Positions 30,594 through 40,260 of a stretch of DNA of 41,000 bases are shown here, in pieces. The stretch is from assembly GCA_012295275.1 (NCBI GenBank), contig CM022670.1:2779835-2820834 (forward strand), in the 5' to 3' direction. Both the position numbers and the translations under genes were made by a program. Positions within the stretch are counted from its first letter, which is position 1, and each line of letters opens with the position of its first letter. Origin of the DNA: Chrysomallon squamiferum. Its lineage: Eukaryota; Mollusca; Gastropoda; Neomphalida; Peltospiridae. Below the pieces are notes generated by a model that saw only the letters and a program-made list of their open reading frames with translations, did not search any database and had not been told where the DNA came from.

Positions 30594-31645
30594 TCATTCA
30601 TTACATTTTTCCGGGCAGTATACACAACATCCAAATAGGAACTGAGCGTATTTCACACATTCATTGTAAACAGGAAGATCACAGTTTGCAGATCTCGAGT
30701 CTAGAACACCAAATGTATCTGTACGAGAAAAAAAAAGGTTGATACTTTAGTTAATTGATAATTTGTGTGTAGTATTTGTTTGTGTATACGTGTTTGTATA
30801 TGTATGCGTATTTGTATATATGTATGTAAGTATGTCTGTGTCTGAGAATGTATATATGTATGTATGTATTTGTTTGTGTTTGTGTATTTGTGTACGTATA
30901 TGCGTGTATGTCTATGTATGTATGTATGTATGCGCGTGTATGTGTTTATAGAAGGATGCCTGTATGTATGTACGTACGTATGGTTGTATGTATGTAAACA
31001 TATGCAATCTATATTTTTGCACATACCAAAATTTCTTAACAGGGTTCCGCGGCGGGTTGTTAGGGGTTCCGCAAAGATCAATGACAGATAAGTTAATCTA
31101 TTTTTGAGTATTTTTTGTTTGATTTCTTATTCGTAATTGAACCTCTTATATTATTTAAAATTATAATACTCGTAAAAAATGTAATTAGCAATATGATTAG
31201 ACACAAAATGGAACTAATTTTTTTCCGTAAACCACATATCCGAAAAAATTATATTATGTTTAGCAAGCGAACTGTGATATTAATATAAACGAGAAAGATA
31301 TTGATAATGATATACAATAATTTTTATGCCGGGGTTGCTGTTAATGTCAACATTTACTTTTCGTTTACTTTATATATTTCCTTACACATTCACTCACTTA
31401 TTTAAAAATCGATTATATTAAAATACAAAAAAAAATACTCTCATCACCTAATAATACGTTTACATAAAGAATTCTTCATGCGCCAACCTTAGAACCATGG
31501 AAAGAGAATACTAATATACTAATCATTTATTTTTTGAATTAACAAATTATAAAATTAACAGATAATAAAACGTACCTCTCATATGTCTTGAGGAAGCCAG
31601 TGAAAGAATGGCTGCCACGTACAGCAGAAAAACAAAGAACATCAT
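30594..31645 (-). CDS. Small secreted cysteine-rich peptide, two exons
   Basis: Exon 1 is 31645-31576 and exon 2 is 30718-30594, with an 857-bp phase-1 intron. The donor is GAGAG|GTACG. The acceptor follows a strong pyrimidine tract (CTTTTTTTTTCTCGTACAG) and a branch-point-like TAACTAA. The product has 64 residues. Residues 1-19 (MMFFVFLLYVAAILSLASS) form a signal peptide with an ASS end. The mature part of about 45 residues has six cysteines at 36, 44, 54, 55, 58 and 62, spaced C-x7-C-x9-CC-x2-C-x3-C. This implies three disulfides. AATAAA follows 37 bases after the stop. An in-frame TGA lies upstream, so translation starts at one of the two adjacent ATGs; the second has the better context (A at -3). 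The cysteine order is one used by many knottin-like and defence or signalling peptides, but I recognise no family, and the role is unknown. Confidence 0.75.
30777..30990. repeat. (TATG)n/(TG)n degenerate repeat in the peptide-gene intron
   Basis: Imperfect TATG and TGTG units fill part of the intron between the two exons of the cysteine-rich peptide gene. Confidence 0.8.
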
Positions 31646-31700
31646 CAATGTCTGTAAGAGTTTTCAGCGATTCTTTCTAAAATAGACCTGTCCAAGGTAA
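31646..31700 (-). promoter_or_regulatory. Possible core promoter or 5' splice acceptor of the peptide gene
   Basis: A TATTTTAG stretch on the minus strand lies about 30 bases upstream of CTTACAG|ACATTG, just before the ATG. Either the TATA-like element drives initiation near 31652, or the CTTACAG is an acceptor joining an upstream non-coding exon. The sequence alone does not decide. Confidence 0.3.
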
Positions 31701-31755
31701 GCTTCAAGTTTTAGACAACGTTTCTCCCACTGTACGTTAGCATCTGATTCAGTAT

Positions 31756-32030
31756 GTCCAGGATGAACAAACAGACTTTGTCGTTATTAAAAGTTATAAT
31801 TAACTTGTTGGCAATGAAATATTCTGTCATCAGTTTGTCCAAGCAGAGCAAAATAAACTGAAAATAAATTTTGGTTATTAAAAGTTACTGCTTGTTAATG
31901 AGTAATTACTTTTAATAATGAACTAGTCCAACTTTAGTTCGTCCAGACAAAACAAATAATAATTATACTGAAATGAGAAGGTATTGTTGTTATAAGTTAT
32001 TGCTTTTTGACAAAGGCTTCATAAAATTTA
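31756..32030. repeat. Degenerate tandem repeat, about 80-105 bp unit
   Basis: GTCCAG/GTCCAA followed by an A-rich stretch and GTTATTAAAAGTTA-like sequence recurs starting at about 31756, 31837 and 31941. Confidence 0.5.
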
Positions 32031-33120
32031 TTGTGAAGAAGAACCGATGAATCTGCTGTTTCATTTATTTCCACGAAACTTTTTGTTGATACATTTTATG
32101 CAGTAACAACGTGTTAACGCGTATAAAATATGTGTGGCAAGAGATACATCAAATAAAATTAAGTATATCGCTTTTTCGGTAAATGGAATTTTGAGAAGTA
32201 TATTATGATCATTTTTGTAGTCTGTTTTCCCTGACTCGTTAAACTAATTATATTTACAAATATCGTTCAATGATACAGCTTCAGCCAAAAAGCGAAGCGT
32301 CACCCGGTCCTTCCCTCGTTACCTACAGGTCTGAGAATTTGACTCCTAACCAGAGCAATGCTGTTTATTATCTATTTATCTGTTTATTGTGTAATGCCTT
32401 TAAAAAGATCCCTTGCTTCTAATTACATGTATCGAAACTAAAAGTATACTTCACCTCTGTAGTTCGGCTGGAGCGGATTTCCTTGGGGCTGTTTACTGTT
32501 GAAGGTCATACATCAAAAACTGTGACGAGTGTGTTCCACATACAAAATAGGTTTTGTTATTTAACGATTTCAGCAGCTCGTTCATACTCTTATTATAAAA
32601 ATATCATATAACTATTAGTATTTTACAACACAGAAATGTATTAAATATATAATTTTTTTATGTTATTATTTTTATTTTTATTAAATATTAAAATAATGTA
32701 GCCATTTTACCTTCGTCTTTTTCTATTATATAATATAAGTTAATAATTACTGCACAAATCTGCAACAGTACAACAACAATAACAAAGATTAGTTCGAAGC
32801 AACAATATTCATTTAGAATTCATGGTGATGTGTCTAATTATGCAAAGGGCAGTAACTCTTCTTTTAGTAATACATTGCTAAAACAAAATTCTATTTTAAA
32901 GTATTTTGTATTTACTGGCTAATATATATTATTATGATAACAGATTATGTTATTATCAGTTAATCTTGTGTATGTGTGTGCGTTTCAATTTTTTCAGTGA
33001 TATCTACGCATGTATTTTGTGTAATCTCGTTCAAATTTCACGACTTATACCTTAGGTTTTTGTGGGAAAACAAAACAAAAACACAGAAAGAAAAACTAAA
33101 AGATTAAACAATACAAATAA
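32031..33120. other. Intergenic, no gene seen
   Basis: AT-rich sequence without protein-like ORFs on either strand. A slightly GC-richer patch near 32280-32360 was checked for a tRNA-like fold and none was evident. Confidence 0.5.
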
Positions 33121-33149
33121 CATATATTAAAAAACTGATTTCATATATA

Positions 33150-33262
<113 letters not shown>

Positions 33263-33501
33263 CTCCCTCCCTCCATCCATCCATCCCTCCTTCTCACTCT
33301 CCCTCTTTCATATTTTCCTTACATTTTTTATTTCAGGCACGTATGAAGTACGTACAAAAATAAACATATTTCTTATTACTAATTTTACAAACATTTTTTT
33401 TTTGTTTCCCTTTGTTGTTGTGTATTCGTGTTTATATTTCCAATGTGTACAAACAGATAGCGGTAACGAGACACACGTATTAAATTGCCTAACAGTCTCA
33501 C

Positions 33502-33593
33502 CTCTCGATATCTCGAGGACAGCTCTTGAAACGTTCGTAACTAGATGAGCCTGCTGCTTGTTCAACACTTAGAATCGGACATGTCGTCCCCAT
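33502..33593 (-). other. Possible first exon on the minus strand
   Basis: A consensus donor (GAGAG|GTGAGA) at 33501-33500 ends a less AT-rich stretch. An ATG at 33593 would open 30 codons up to it. Joined to the acceptor at 31652 it would be out of frame with the cysteine-rich peptide, so it could only be a 5'UTR exon with an upstream ORF, or belong to another transcript. Confidence 0.25.
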
Positions 33594-33647
33594 TCGTCAA
33601 AGGTGAAGTGGTCCGGAGTCTTGTTACAGTTCGCATTTTCTCACCAA

Positions 33648-33657
33648 GTCACGTGAC
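33648..33657. promoter_or_regulatory. GTCACGTGAC palindrome (E-box/CLEAR-type)
   Basis: A perfect 10-bp palindrome with a CACGTG core lies just upstream of the possible minus-strand first exon at 33593. bHLH-ZIP factors of the MITF/TFEB/USF type bind this sequence. The identical palindrome recurs at 38281. Confidence 0.35.
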
Positions 33658-33766
33658 TGTTGGCGATAACGCCATGAACTACTTGATTCCGATTGCATCA
33701 CTTGTTAACGTGACACGCTTTTCTTTTCAAATATCTGAATCAGTCAAAACATCAACATTGTTAACG

Positions 33767-33805
33767 CATAATAATAATAATAATAACAACACCAACAACA
33801 GTGAA

Positions 33806-33855
<50 letters not shown>

Positions 33856-33904
33856 GAATAATAAAAGTGATAGTGATAGTATCAGTGGTCGTAATATTAT
33901 TATT

Positions 33905-33953
<49 letters not shown>

Positions 33954-33962
33954 TTTTTTTTT
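33767..33962. repeat. (AAT)n and (GTT)n trinucleotide repeats
   Basis: AAT units with interruptions run to 33853; after a short unique gap (TAT)n, (GTT)n and a T run follow. Confidence 0.9.
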
Positions 33963-34327
33963 AATACAATAAAGTTTATAGACGTTTGTTAAAGAGTCTG
34001 AATAGGTTTTGGTATGTGTGTGAGAGAGACAGACAGAAAGACAGAAAGAGAAGATGAATAAGACGATGATGACCATGATGATGATAAAAATGTAAATGCT
34101 GATGACAGTAATGATTATGATGATGGAGATTTAACTCAAGGTGTAGAAAAACAAAAACGAGAAAATAAACAATCTTCAAAACAATGCACAAACGTGTTAG
34201 CACCGATAGTTTAGAAAGTACGTTGAATCCACTCAGACTTTTTGCACTTGAAATACCATCATCACTTCCGTAACGTGACTCCCTACCTTATCATAACGTT
34301 ACAAGTGCCAATAATGCAGTCTGTTGT

Positions 34328-34600
34328 TTAGAGTAACTCTCGCCCTGCCCAACGCTGGGCACACTTAGCCGTTGGAGTTATCCATCCTATCTCACGTATA
34401 CAAACGTCTTGATATGATCGCCGTATCGGTTTTCGTTGTTTCCAATATCGGGCTCTCTGCCTCTGTTGTGTTTCCACGTTCCACCGGCTGATAAAGCGAG
34501 ACAGTTGGTTGCGTATTTCGTGGATGATGCCCAGCTCACGTGCGATGATGTATATCATTATTAAAAACAACACGATCCGATGCGTTGTAAATATTTTCAT
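34328..34600 (-). CDS. Candidate 90-residue secreted prohormone-like protein
   Basis: An ATG at 34600 opens 90 codons. The first 20 residues (MKIFTTHRIVLFLIMIYIIA) have a basic start, a hydrophobic core and an IIA end, the form of a cleavable signal peptide. The rest is strongly basic and aromatic, with a dibasic R60-R61 site. Cleavage there would release a 29-residue C-terminal piece with two cysteines (67 and 80), able to form one disulfide loop. Immediately upstream is a long pyrimidine tract ending in TTTTAG, so this may be a terminal coding exon whose frame extends a few codons further (LLLGYA before the ATG). The sequence is not repetitive, unlike its surroundings. I recognise no family. 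A chance ORF of this length is possible, so support is moderate. Confidence 0.4.
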   Translation of the reverse strand: MKIFTTHRIVLFLIMIYIIARELGIIHEIRNQLSRFISRWNVETQQRQRARYWKQRKPIRRSYQDVCIREIGWITPTAKCAQRWAGRELL

Positions 34601-34639
34601 AGCGTAACCTAATAACAATCTAAAAAAAAAAAAAAAAAA

Positions 34640-35551
34640 AAAACTTTGCTGTTTTCTTTTCTTTACCTTTAAAATAATAATAATAATAAAAAAATAATTA
34701 TAGTATTTGTGTATTTTCAAATTACTGTTAATAAATGCAATAATATTGAGGATTTGTATAAGTTATTTTTTATTTTTGTTGTCTAAAAATAATACTCTTA
34801 CTAATGCAAATACAGGTTTTTCGTGAACAAGGTAATTTAACGAAGCAATGGAATGTTTCCCAAAAGAAGATATAGGCCTACTCACTCTTCTTCTGTAAAC
34901 AAAGATGTGCCATATATCTCGCAGTCAATAAGAAATGATATGTTTTTATGTGATACGGATCTGATAAATAAATAAATATTGGCCTAAGTGAAAAAGTTGT
35001 AGTAGTAATAGAAGAAGTAGGTGAGGCAAAATGATAATAGTATTACTGTGCAGTAATTTGTGTAGCAGCAGCAGCAGCAACAGCAGTAGTAGTAGTAGTA
35101 GTAGTTGTTTGTTGTTATAATGGTAGTGATGATAGTATTTGTGGTGATAGTAAATTCTAGTTATATTTATTGTTGTAGCAATAGTTGCTGCTGTTGTTGA
35201 TGTTGCTGTAGCACAAGTAGCAGTCAATTTATGTACATTAAAAACGTCATGGATAGCATAACTAATAAGAACAACAACTACTATGATAGTAGTGTTAACA
35301 ACCACAACATCAACAATACCAAAAAATTACAATATTAACATAAATCATTTCTTCATAAAACAAAAAAAACAACAACTCAGCGTTCTTAAGAATTCTACTC
35401 AGTATATTTTCACCCACTTAAAACAAACTGGCAAAAACAACAGGCACGGAAAGAAACCTATCTAGATATCTTAAACTAAAATTACAATGATGTGCTTATT
35501 CGAGCTATCTTGAAAATCGCACCGCGAGAGTCATAGAAATAATTATGTTAT
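34640..35551. other. Intergenic or intronic, simple-repeat rich
   Basis: (TAG)n, (CAG)n and (GTT)n patches lie near 35005-35110 and 35165-35220. A TATATAAAG box reading on the minus strand is at 35552-35560, suitably upstream for the candidate gene at 34600, but no exon between them was identified. Confidence 0.4.
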
Positions 35552-35560
35552 CTTTATATA
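35552..35560 (-). promoter_or_regulatory. TATA-box-like element on the minus strand
   Basis: CTTTATATA on the plus strand reads TATATAAAG on the minus strand. In AT-rich DNA this occurs often by chance; its position upstream of the 34600 ORF is the only support. Confidence 0.2.
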
Positions 35561-35600
35561 TATTCGTCAGCAACCTTATCTCGCGGGTTGACATCAGATC

Positions 35601-35816
35601 TCAGACAAGGTTCTTGAGGTTCAGGGTAAGCTGGTGAATATCTGCGATTTTCAGTGTTTTGTTTGACATAACGATGTGTAAATACTTGAGTAAGTAGGCC
35701 ATGACATCTAAGTACATTAATGTGACATTTTCACTCTGCTGGATTCCAGAATGCTTACGTTTATCGTTGCGGTAGTAGTAGCATCTTTCTGATGAATAAT
35801 CTAATCTATCAACCAT
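35601..35816 (-). CDS. Hypothetical 71-residue ORF, helical
   Basis: A non-repetitive ORF of 71 codons starts at an ATG preceded directly by an in-frame TAA. It encodes a polar, tyrosine-rich start (residues 1-24) and then two amphipathic stretches (VTLMYLDVMAYLLKYLHIVM and TLKIADIHQLTLNLKNL) with N-glycosylation motifs NVT and NKT. There is no signal peptide, although it could be a terminal exon if an acceptor such as CATCAG near 35795 is used. No family is recognised, and a chance ORF is possible. Confidence 0.25.
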   Translation of the reverse strand: MVDRLDYSSERCYYYRNDKRKHSGIQQSENVTLMYLDVMAYLLKYLHIVMSNKTLKIADIHQLTLNLKNLV

Positions 35817-36003
35817 TTAAAACGTGCTCTTGTCCACGGAAGGTTTAAGCATATTTGTCGTGGACACTTTATCAAGGAGGCTGAATTATTTGGCCAAGAC
35901 AGAAAGAAGAAGAAGAAAAAGAAAAAAAAGAGAAGTAACCTCCAAAATAAAGTTGATGACATTTTGGTTATGTGATGGTGATGATAATGTCAGATAGGAT
36001 AAC

Positions 36004-36140
36004 GATGATGATGATGATGATGATGATGATGTTGATGATAATAAGATAAAATATTAATGGCGATGAATATGAAACGCACAGATGCACTTAAAACATATCC
36101 ACAGGAAAAACAACAACAACAACAACAAAAACACATCAAT
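36004..36140. repeat. (GAT)n and (CAA)n trinucleotide repeats
   Basis: GAT units lie at about 36004-36040 and AAC/CAA units at about 36109-36155. Confidence 0.85.
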
Positions 36141-36308
36141 AAAACAACAACAACAACACAAAACAGTAACACCGTAGGCTCGTGAAAAGTTTCAATGATG
36201 AATAAGTGTTTGACATCAGAAACTGTTCAGCAAGCTTAAGTAGAATGTACTACAGGGCATCGTAACCCTCGTGACTGTAACCTTGTAAATAAATAAATAA
36301 TAGTGTTC

Positions 36309-36514
36309 ACAACAACCACTACTATGCTGTTACTACTACCATTACTACTACTACCCCTACTACTACTACCCCTACTACTACTACTACTACTATTACTACT
36401 ACTACTACTGCTGCTGCTACTACTACTATTATTACTAATATTACAACTAATAAGTTTAACAACAATTGCAACAATAACAACAACTCCTACTACCATTATT
36501 ATTATTACCATTAC

Positions 36515-36573
<59 letters not shown>

Positions 36574-36640
36574 GCATATATACACATAAACACACATAAA
36601 CACACAGACACACACACACACACACACACACACGCGCACA
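36309..36640. repeat. Compound (ACT)n ... (CT)n(CA)n microsatellite
   Basis: Trinucleotide ACT units at 36310-36430 are followed by CT repeats at 36517-36563 and CA repeats interrupted by TA to 36640. Confidence 0.9.
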
Positions 36641-36659
36641 CTTTATTAAACTTATTATA

Positions 36660-37000
36660 TTTTATTTTATTGTTATTTTTTGAAACTGTGTACGAATGGC
36701 GGGCTACAAGTAGCATCGCATCACACGTGTAGTTAAATCTAATCCCGATATAAAATTCCATTTGGCAACAAAGGGAGGAAACCGGTTTCTGCATTTAACT
36801 TCCGGTAATAGTATAATCCTGTTTGATTTGAGCGAACACATTGTTTCCGGAAAACATTTCATCTCTGCGTCTCTTTGAAGAGATTAGGCGGAATTATGAC
36901 TGCCTGCTCAAAGATGGGATAAAATTTAACACCTAGTATGCAGTTAGAAGAAAACAAAACAAACAAACAAACAAACAAACAAACTGAAATGAGATATAGA
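36660..37000. other. Intergenic, no gene seen
   Basis: A comparatively unique stretch with an (AAAC)n patch at 36954-36982. No convincing ORF on either strand. Confidence 0.5.
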
Positions 37001-37006
37001 TGAATG

Positions 37007-37316
37007 TAGCTATGAACGAACAGATGAACGAATTAATGAGAGGGTGAGCAAGGGAATAAATAAATGAATGAAAGAACAAAATAATGAATGAATGACCAGA
37101 AGAATTAACTAATGAATGAACAAATAAATGAACGAATGAATGAATGAATGAATTACTGAGTGAGTGAATTAACGAGCGACTGACTAAATGAATGAATGAA
37201 TGAAAAACGAATGAATGAAGAAAAAATTAATGAATGAATTACTAAATGAATGAAGAAAAAACCGAATAAATGAACGAATAAATGAACGAACAAATGAACG
37301 AACGAATGACTGAATG
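37007..37316. repeat. Degenerate (GAAT)n tetranucleotide array, about 310 bp
   Basis: Units GAAT, GAAC and AAAT with many single-base changes suggest an old expansion. Confidence 0.85.
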
Positions 37317-37954
37317 TTTACTAGGTATGAAATATAAGCTGTATTTATAATGTCGAAATCCTGTCTCATCAGAGACTGCGTTAATTTCACTGAGCTCTCC
37401 CTTATCGCTATATTTATTTCTGTAACACTAAATGAATCACTGTGTTTTTTTAATGTTTTTTTGTGCCCCCAAATTATTTATTTATTTATTTGTTTATTTA
37501 TTTAACATTTTTCTGTATGCAATAACGTCAGCCTTCATTCTTACTGAAAAAGTATTTGTCATACTTTATGATTCGCAAAAACCAGTTGTCATTTATTTAT
37601 TTATTTATTTTATTTTATTTTATTTCCACAATTCTTTCTCCTTTCTCTATCTCCGGAAATCGGAAACGAACATTTCAGTCTATTTAGTTATGCGATGAAC
37701 GAGCACGATAAAAAGTACAGAATGAGTTTTATCTCACACAAGAAAGAAAGAGAGAGAGAGAGACAAAAAAAAAGAAAAGAATTAACACATAAATTTAAAT
37801 TCAAAAAAATAAAAAAAAATAAAAAATAACCCGTTAGATTGTCATTTTCGATAAAACTATTCTACATCGGAAGAACACAAACCGAGAATTCTTTACAAGA
37901 TTATTTCCCGAGTTCTCCACACAATAAATGTCTAATATAAACAAACGCTTGTTG

Positions 37955-37989
<35 letters not shown>

Positions 37990-38199
37990 CCCCACCAGAA
38001 CAGTTCCAGTATTTTCTTAAGCAACTCAGCATCTCGAAACGATAGCTGAAGAGAGACTCTGTAACGTTTTAGCCGTGTTTCCACCACGCTTTGTTAAGAA
38101 GCGAAGCGCTTGGAAAACGTATCATTTATAATAAATATATTCTATTCTTCAAGACTGACACGCACATTTTTCGAATGGATATTACCAACAACTGGAAAA
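37317..38199. other. Intergenic, no gene seen
   Basis: AT-rich, with (ATTT)n near 37480 and 37592, a GA patch near 37750 and a run of about 30 A at 37958-37987. GC content rises towards 38200. Confidence 0.5.
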
Positions 38200-38325
38200 C
38201 GACGTCAAACGTCGCAACGGCGCAAGTCCTCGGCAAAATAATCACCGACGCCTGCTACACCATTGTGAGAGAGATCGGCAGTCACGTGACCAGTCCGGCT
38301 TAAAAAGATTCCTTCTCTCGTTTCC
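38200..38325 (+). promoter_or_regulatory. Promoter-like segment on the plus strand
   Basis: A patch clearly less AT-rich than its surroundings contains an inverted repeat CGACGT-CAA-ACGTCG at 38200-38214, a perfect GTCACGTGAC palindrome at 38281-38290 and a TTAAAAAG TATA-like box at 38300-38307. It is followed by pyrimidine-rich sequence suitable for initiation near 38326. Confidence 0.4.
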
Positions 38326-38431
38326 ACTGCACACTTTTCTGTGTTTCCGGTTTGTGCAAGCAGCGGGAATTAAGACTTCATTCTGAGAGAGCAGAGTGTA
38401 ACAATCAGTCGAGTCGAGCTGTCAAGTTAAG
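38326..38431 (+). other. Possible non-coding first exon on the plus strand
   Basis: About 105 bases of balanced composition follow the promoter-like segment and end in a consensus donor (TTAAG|GTATGT). No ATG-led frame of note lies in it, so it would be 5'UTR. The following exons would be beyond position 41000 or are not recognisable here. Confidence 0.35.
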
Positions 38432-39587
38432 GTATGTTGTTCTTTCTTTTTTAAACCGTTTTAGCAGCAGTATTTTAATTTTAGTTTTTTAATGATAGGA
38501 GTTTAATATGTCTAAAGTCATTAATATATATATATATATTTTTTTTTTTTTTTATTTTATTTTATTTTTTTTTATTTATTTATTTGTTTGTTTGTTTGTT
38601 TATATTTATATATATATATTTTGTTTATATTTGTATTTATATTTATTTTTTTATTTTTTTTTTTTTTTAAATATTATTTCATTTTATTTATTATATTAAA
38701 AATTAGTTTTAAAAAGTATTTTGTAGTAATTTATCACAGTTGATTATTATTAATTTTCATTTATGTTTCAAATGATGGCAATGCACGTATGTAATGCCTG
38801 CATGGAAGAATAAGCATACGTACATACAAATATGCTTGCATGCAGTACACATACATACACATACACAAATACATGCATACGTACATACACACAGCATAAA
38901 ACGATAAATATGAAGATACGTATAAACAGAGAGATAGAAATATTATACCTTGTGAATGCTGACATTTACAAATCTGTGAATGCTGACACTTAGCTTCTAG
39001 AATCTTGACACTCTTTAATTAATTTTCGATAATAGAAATATGCTGATTTGGACATAAAGATTTCGCTACAGAGTTGTGATGTTTGGGATGTGGTTTACTT
39101 CTAATTGAAAAAGTTTCAGTGATACACAGTCTTCTAGATAATTTATATATTTTGAAAGAAATAACAGAAAACATTATAACGTTGTTGTATCAGCTTATTG
39201 TAATTAAATGTCAGTAGTACTGTGATATTAACTGATATTATTACAAGGGAAACACGAAAGTTATTACATAATGATAACCACAGTTTATGGACAGGTGACC
39301 GTAAATTTATATGTATTCCATATTTCTTATCAGATGTAAATTACTGTAGGTTTATGATAATTGTATGTAATGACGATGCTTGAGTGACAAACAGAAATGT
39401 GTATTGCAGTTTAAAGGAAAAATGGAGGATATAATTATGAAAATCATTGTATCCAGAAAAATCGTAATTACAATTCTGAGAAATATTATTATAGATTGTT
39501 GTTTCAAACAGAACATTTTAACTATACAAAAAGTTAAAGTATATATGACTGAATTATTATTCTTGGTTGATTATTATTTTCGACTCT

Positions 39588-39592
39588 CATTT

Positions 39593-39655
<63 letters not shown>

Positions 39656-39656
39656 T
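39588..39656. repeat. (TTTA)n microsatellite
   Basis: About 16 uninterrupted TTTA units. Confidence 0.95.
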
Positions 39657-40169
39657 TCTTTTATTTTATTCTTTTTTTATTTAAATATCGGAAACGTTTT
39701 ACCTTCAATTTTTAATTTAATAATATCTGAATTTCATTATAGTCTTAACAAAGTATAAAAAAAAGCATTTTTTATTGTTTAAATCAAATCCGTTTTAATG
39801 AAGTGTCATTTCGGGTGCTTTGCTGTTTAAAATTAACTTTTTCTCTTAATTATTGTGATTTTTTAGTTAGCTAAAAAAAAAAAATTACTTTATAGAATTC
39901 AGTGCAGTGAAGTATTATAAATGATTGTTGTTGTTGTTATAAATATCGTCATAATCATCGTTATTATCGTCATCATTTCTTGTCATCACTATCATTATTA
40001 CCATAATTAGCAATATTTTCAATATTATTATCATTATCGTTATCATCAAAATTATTATTATTATCCTTATTATTATTAGTAGTAGTATTAATTGGTATTA
40101 ATTTATTTGTGGTGGTGGTGGTGGTAGTAGTAGTAGTAGTATTACCACCATCATGTTATCATTATTGGC

Positions 40170-40244
<75 letters not shown>

Positions 40245-40260
40245 GTTGTTGTTGTTGTTG
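40170..40260. repeat. (TAA)n(TTA)n inverted pair followed by (GTT)n
   Basis: About 12 TAA units run directly into about 13 TTA units, so the two halves are complementary and could fold into one long hairpin; GTT units follow. Confidence 0.9.

Noticed and set aside
30594-31645. Calling the cysteine-rich peptide a venom toxin because of its cysteine order
   Set aside because: The C-C-CC-C-C order occurs in many unrelated disulfide-rich peptides; the signal sequence and loop lengths do not match a toxin family that I can name from the sequence.
32280-32360. GC-richer patch with a tRNA-like B-box resemblance
   Set aside because: No matching A-box in the right order and no cloverleaf could be drawn, so neither a tRNA nor a SINE is supported.
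33545-33856. Plus-strand ORF ending in polyasparagine
   Set aside because: The second half is an (AAT)n repeat, and the first half overlaps a possible promoter and first exon on the other strand; no splice or family signal supports it.
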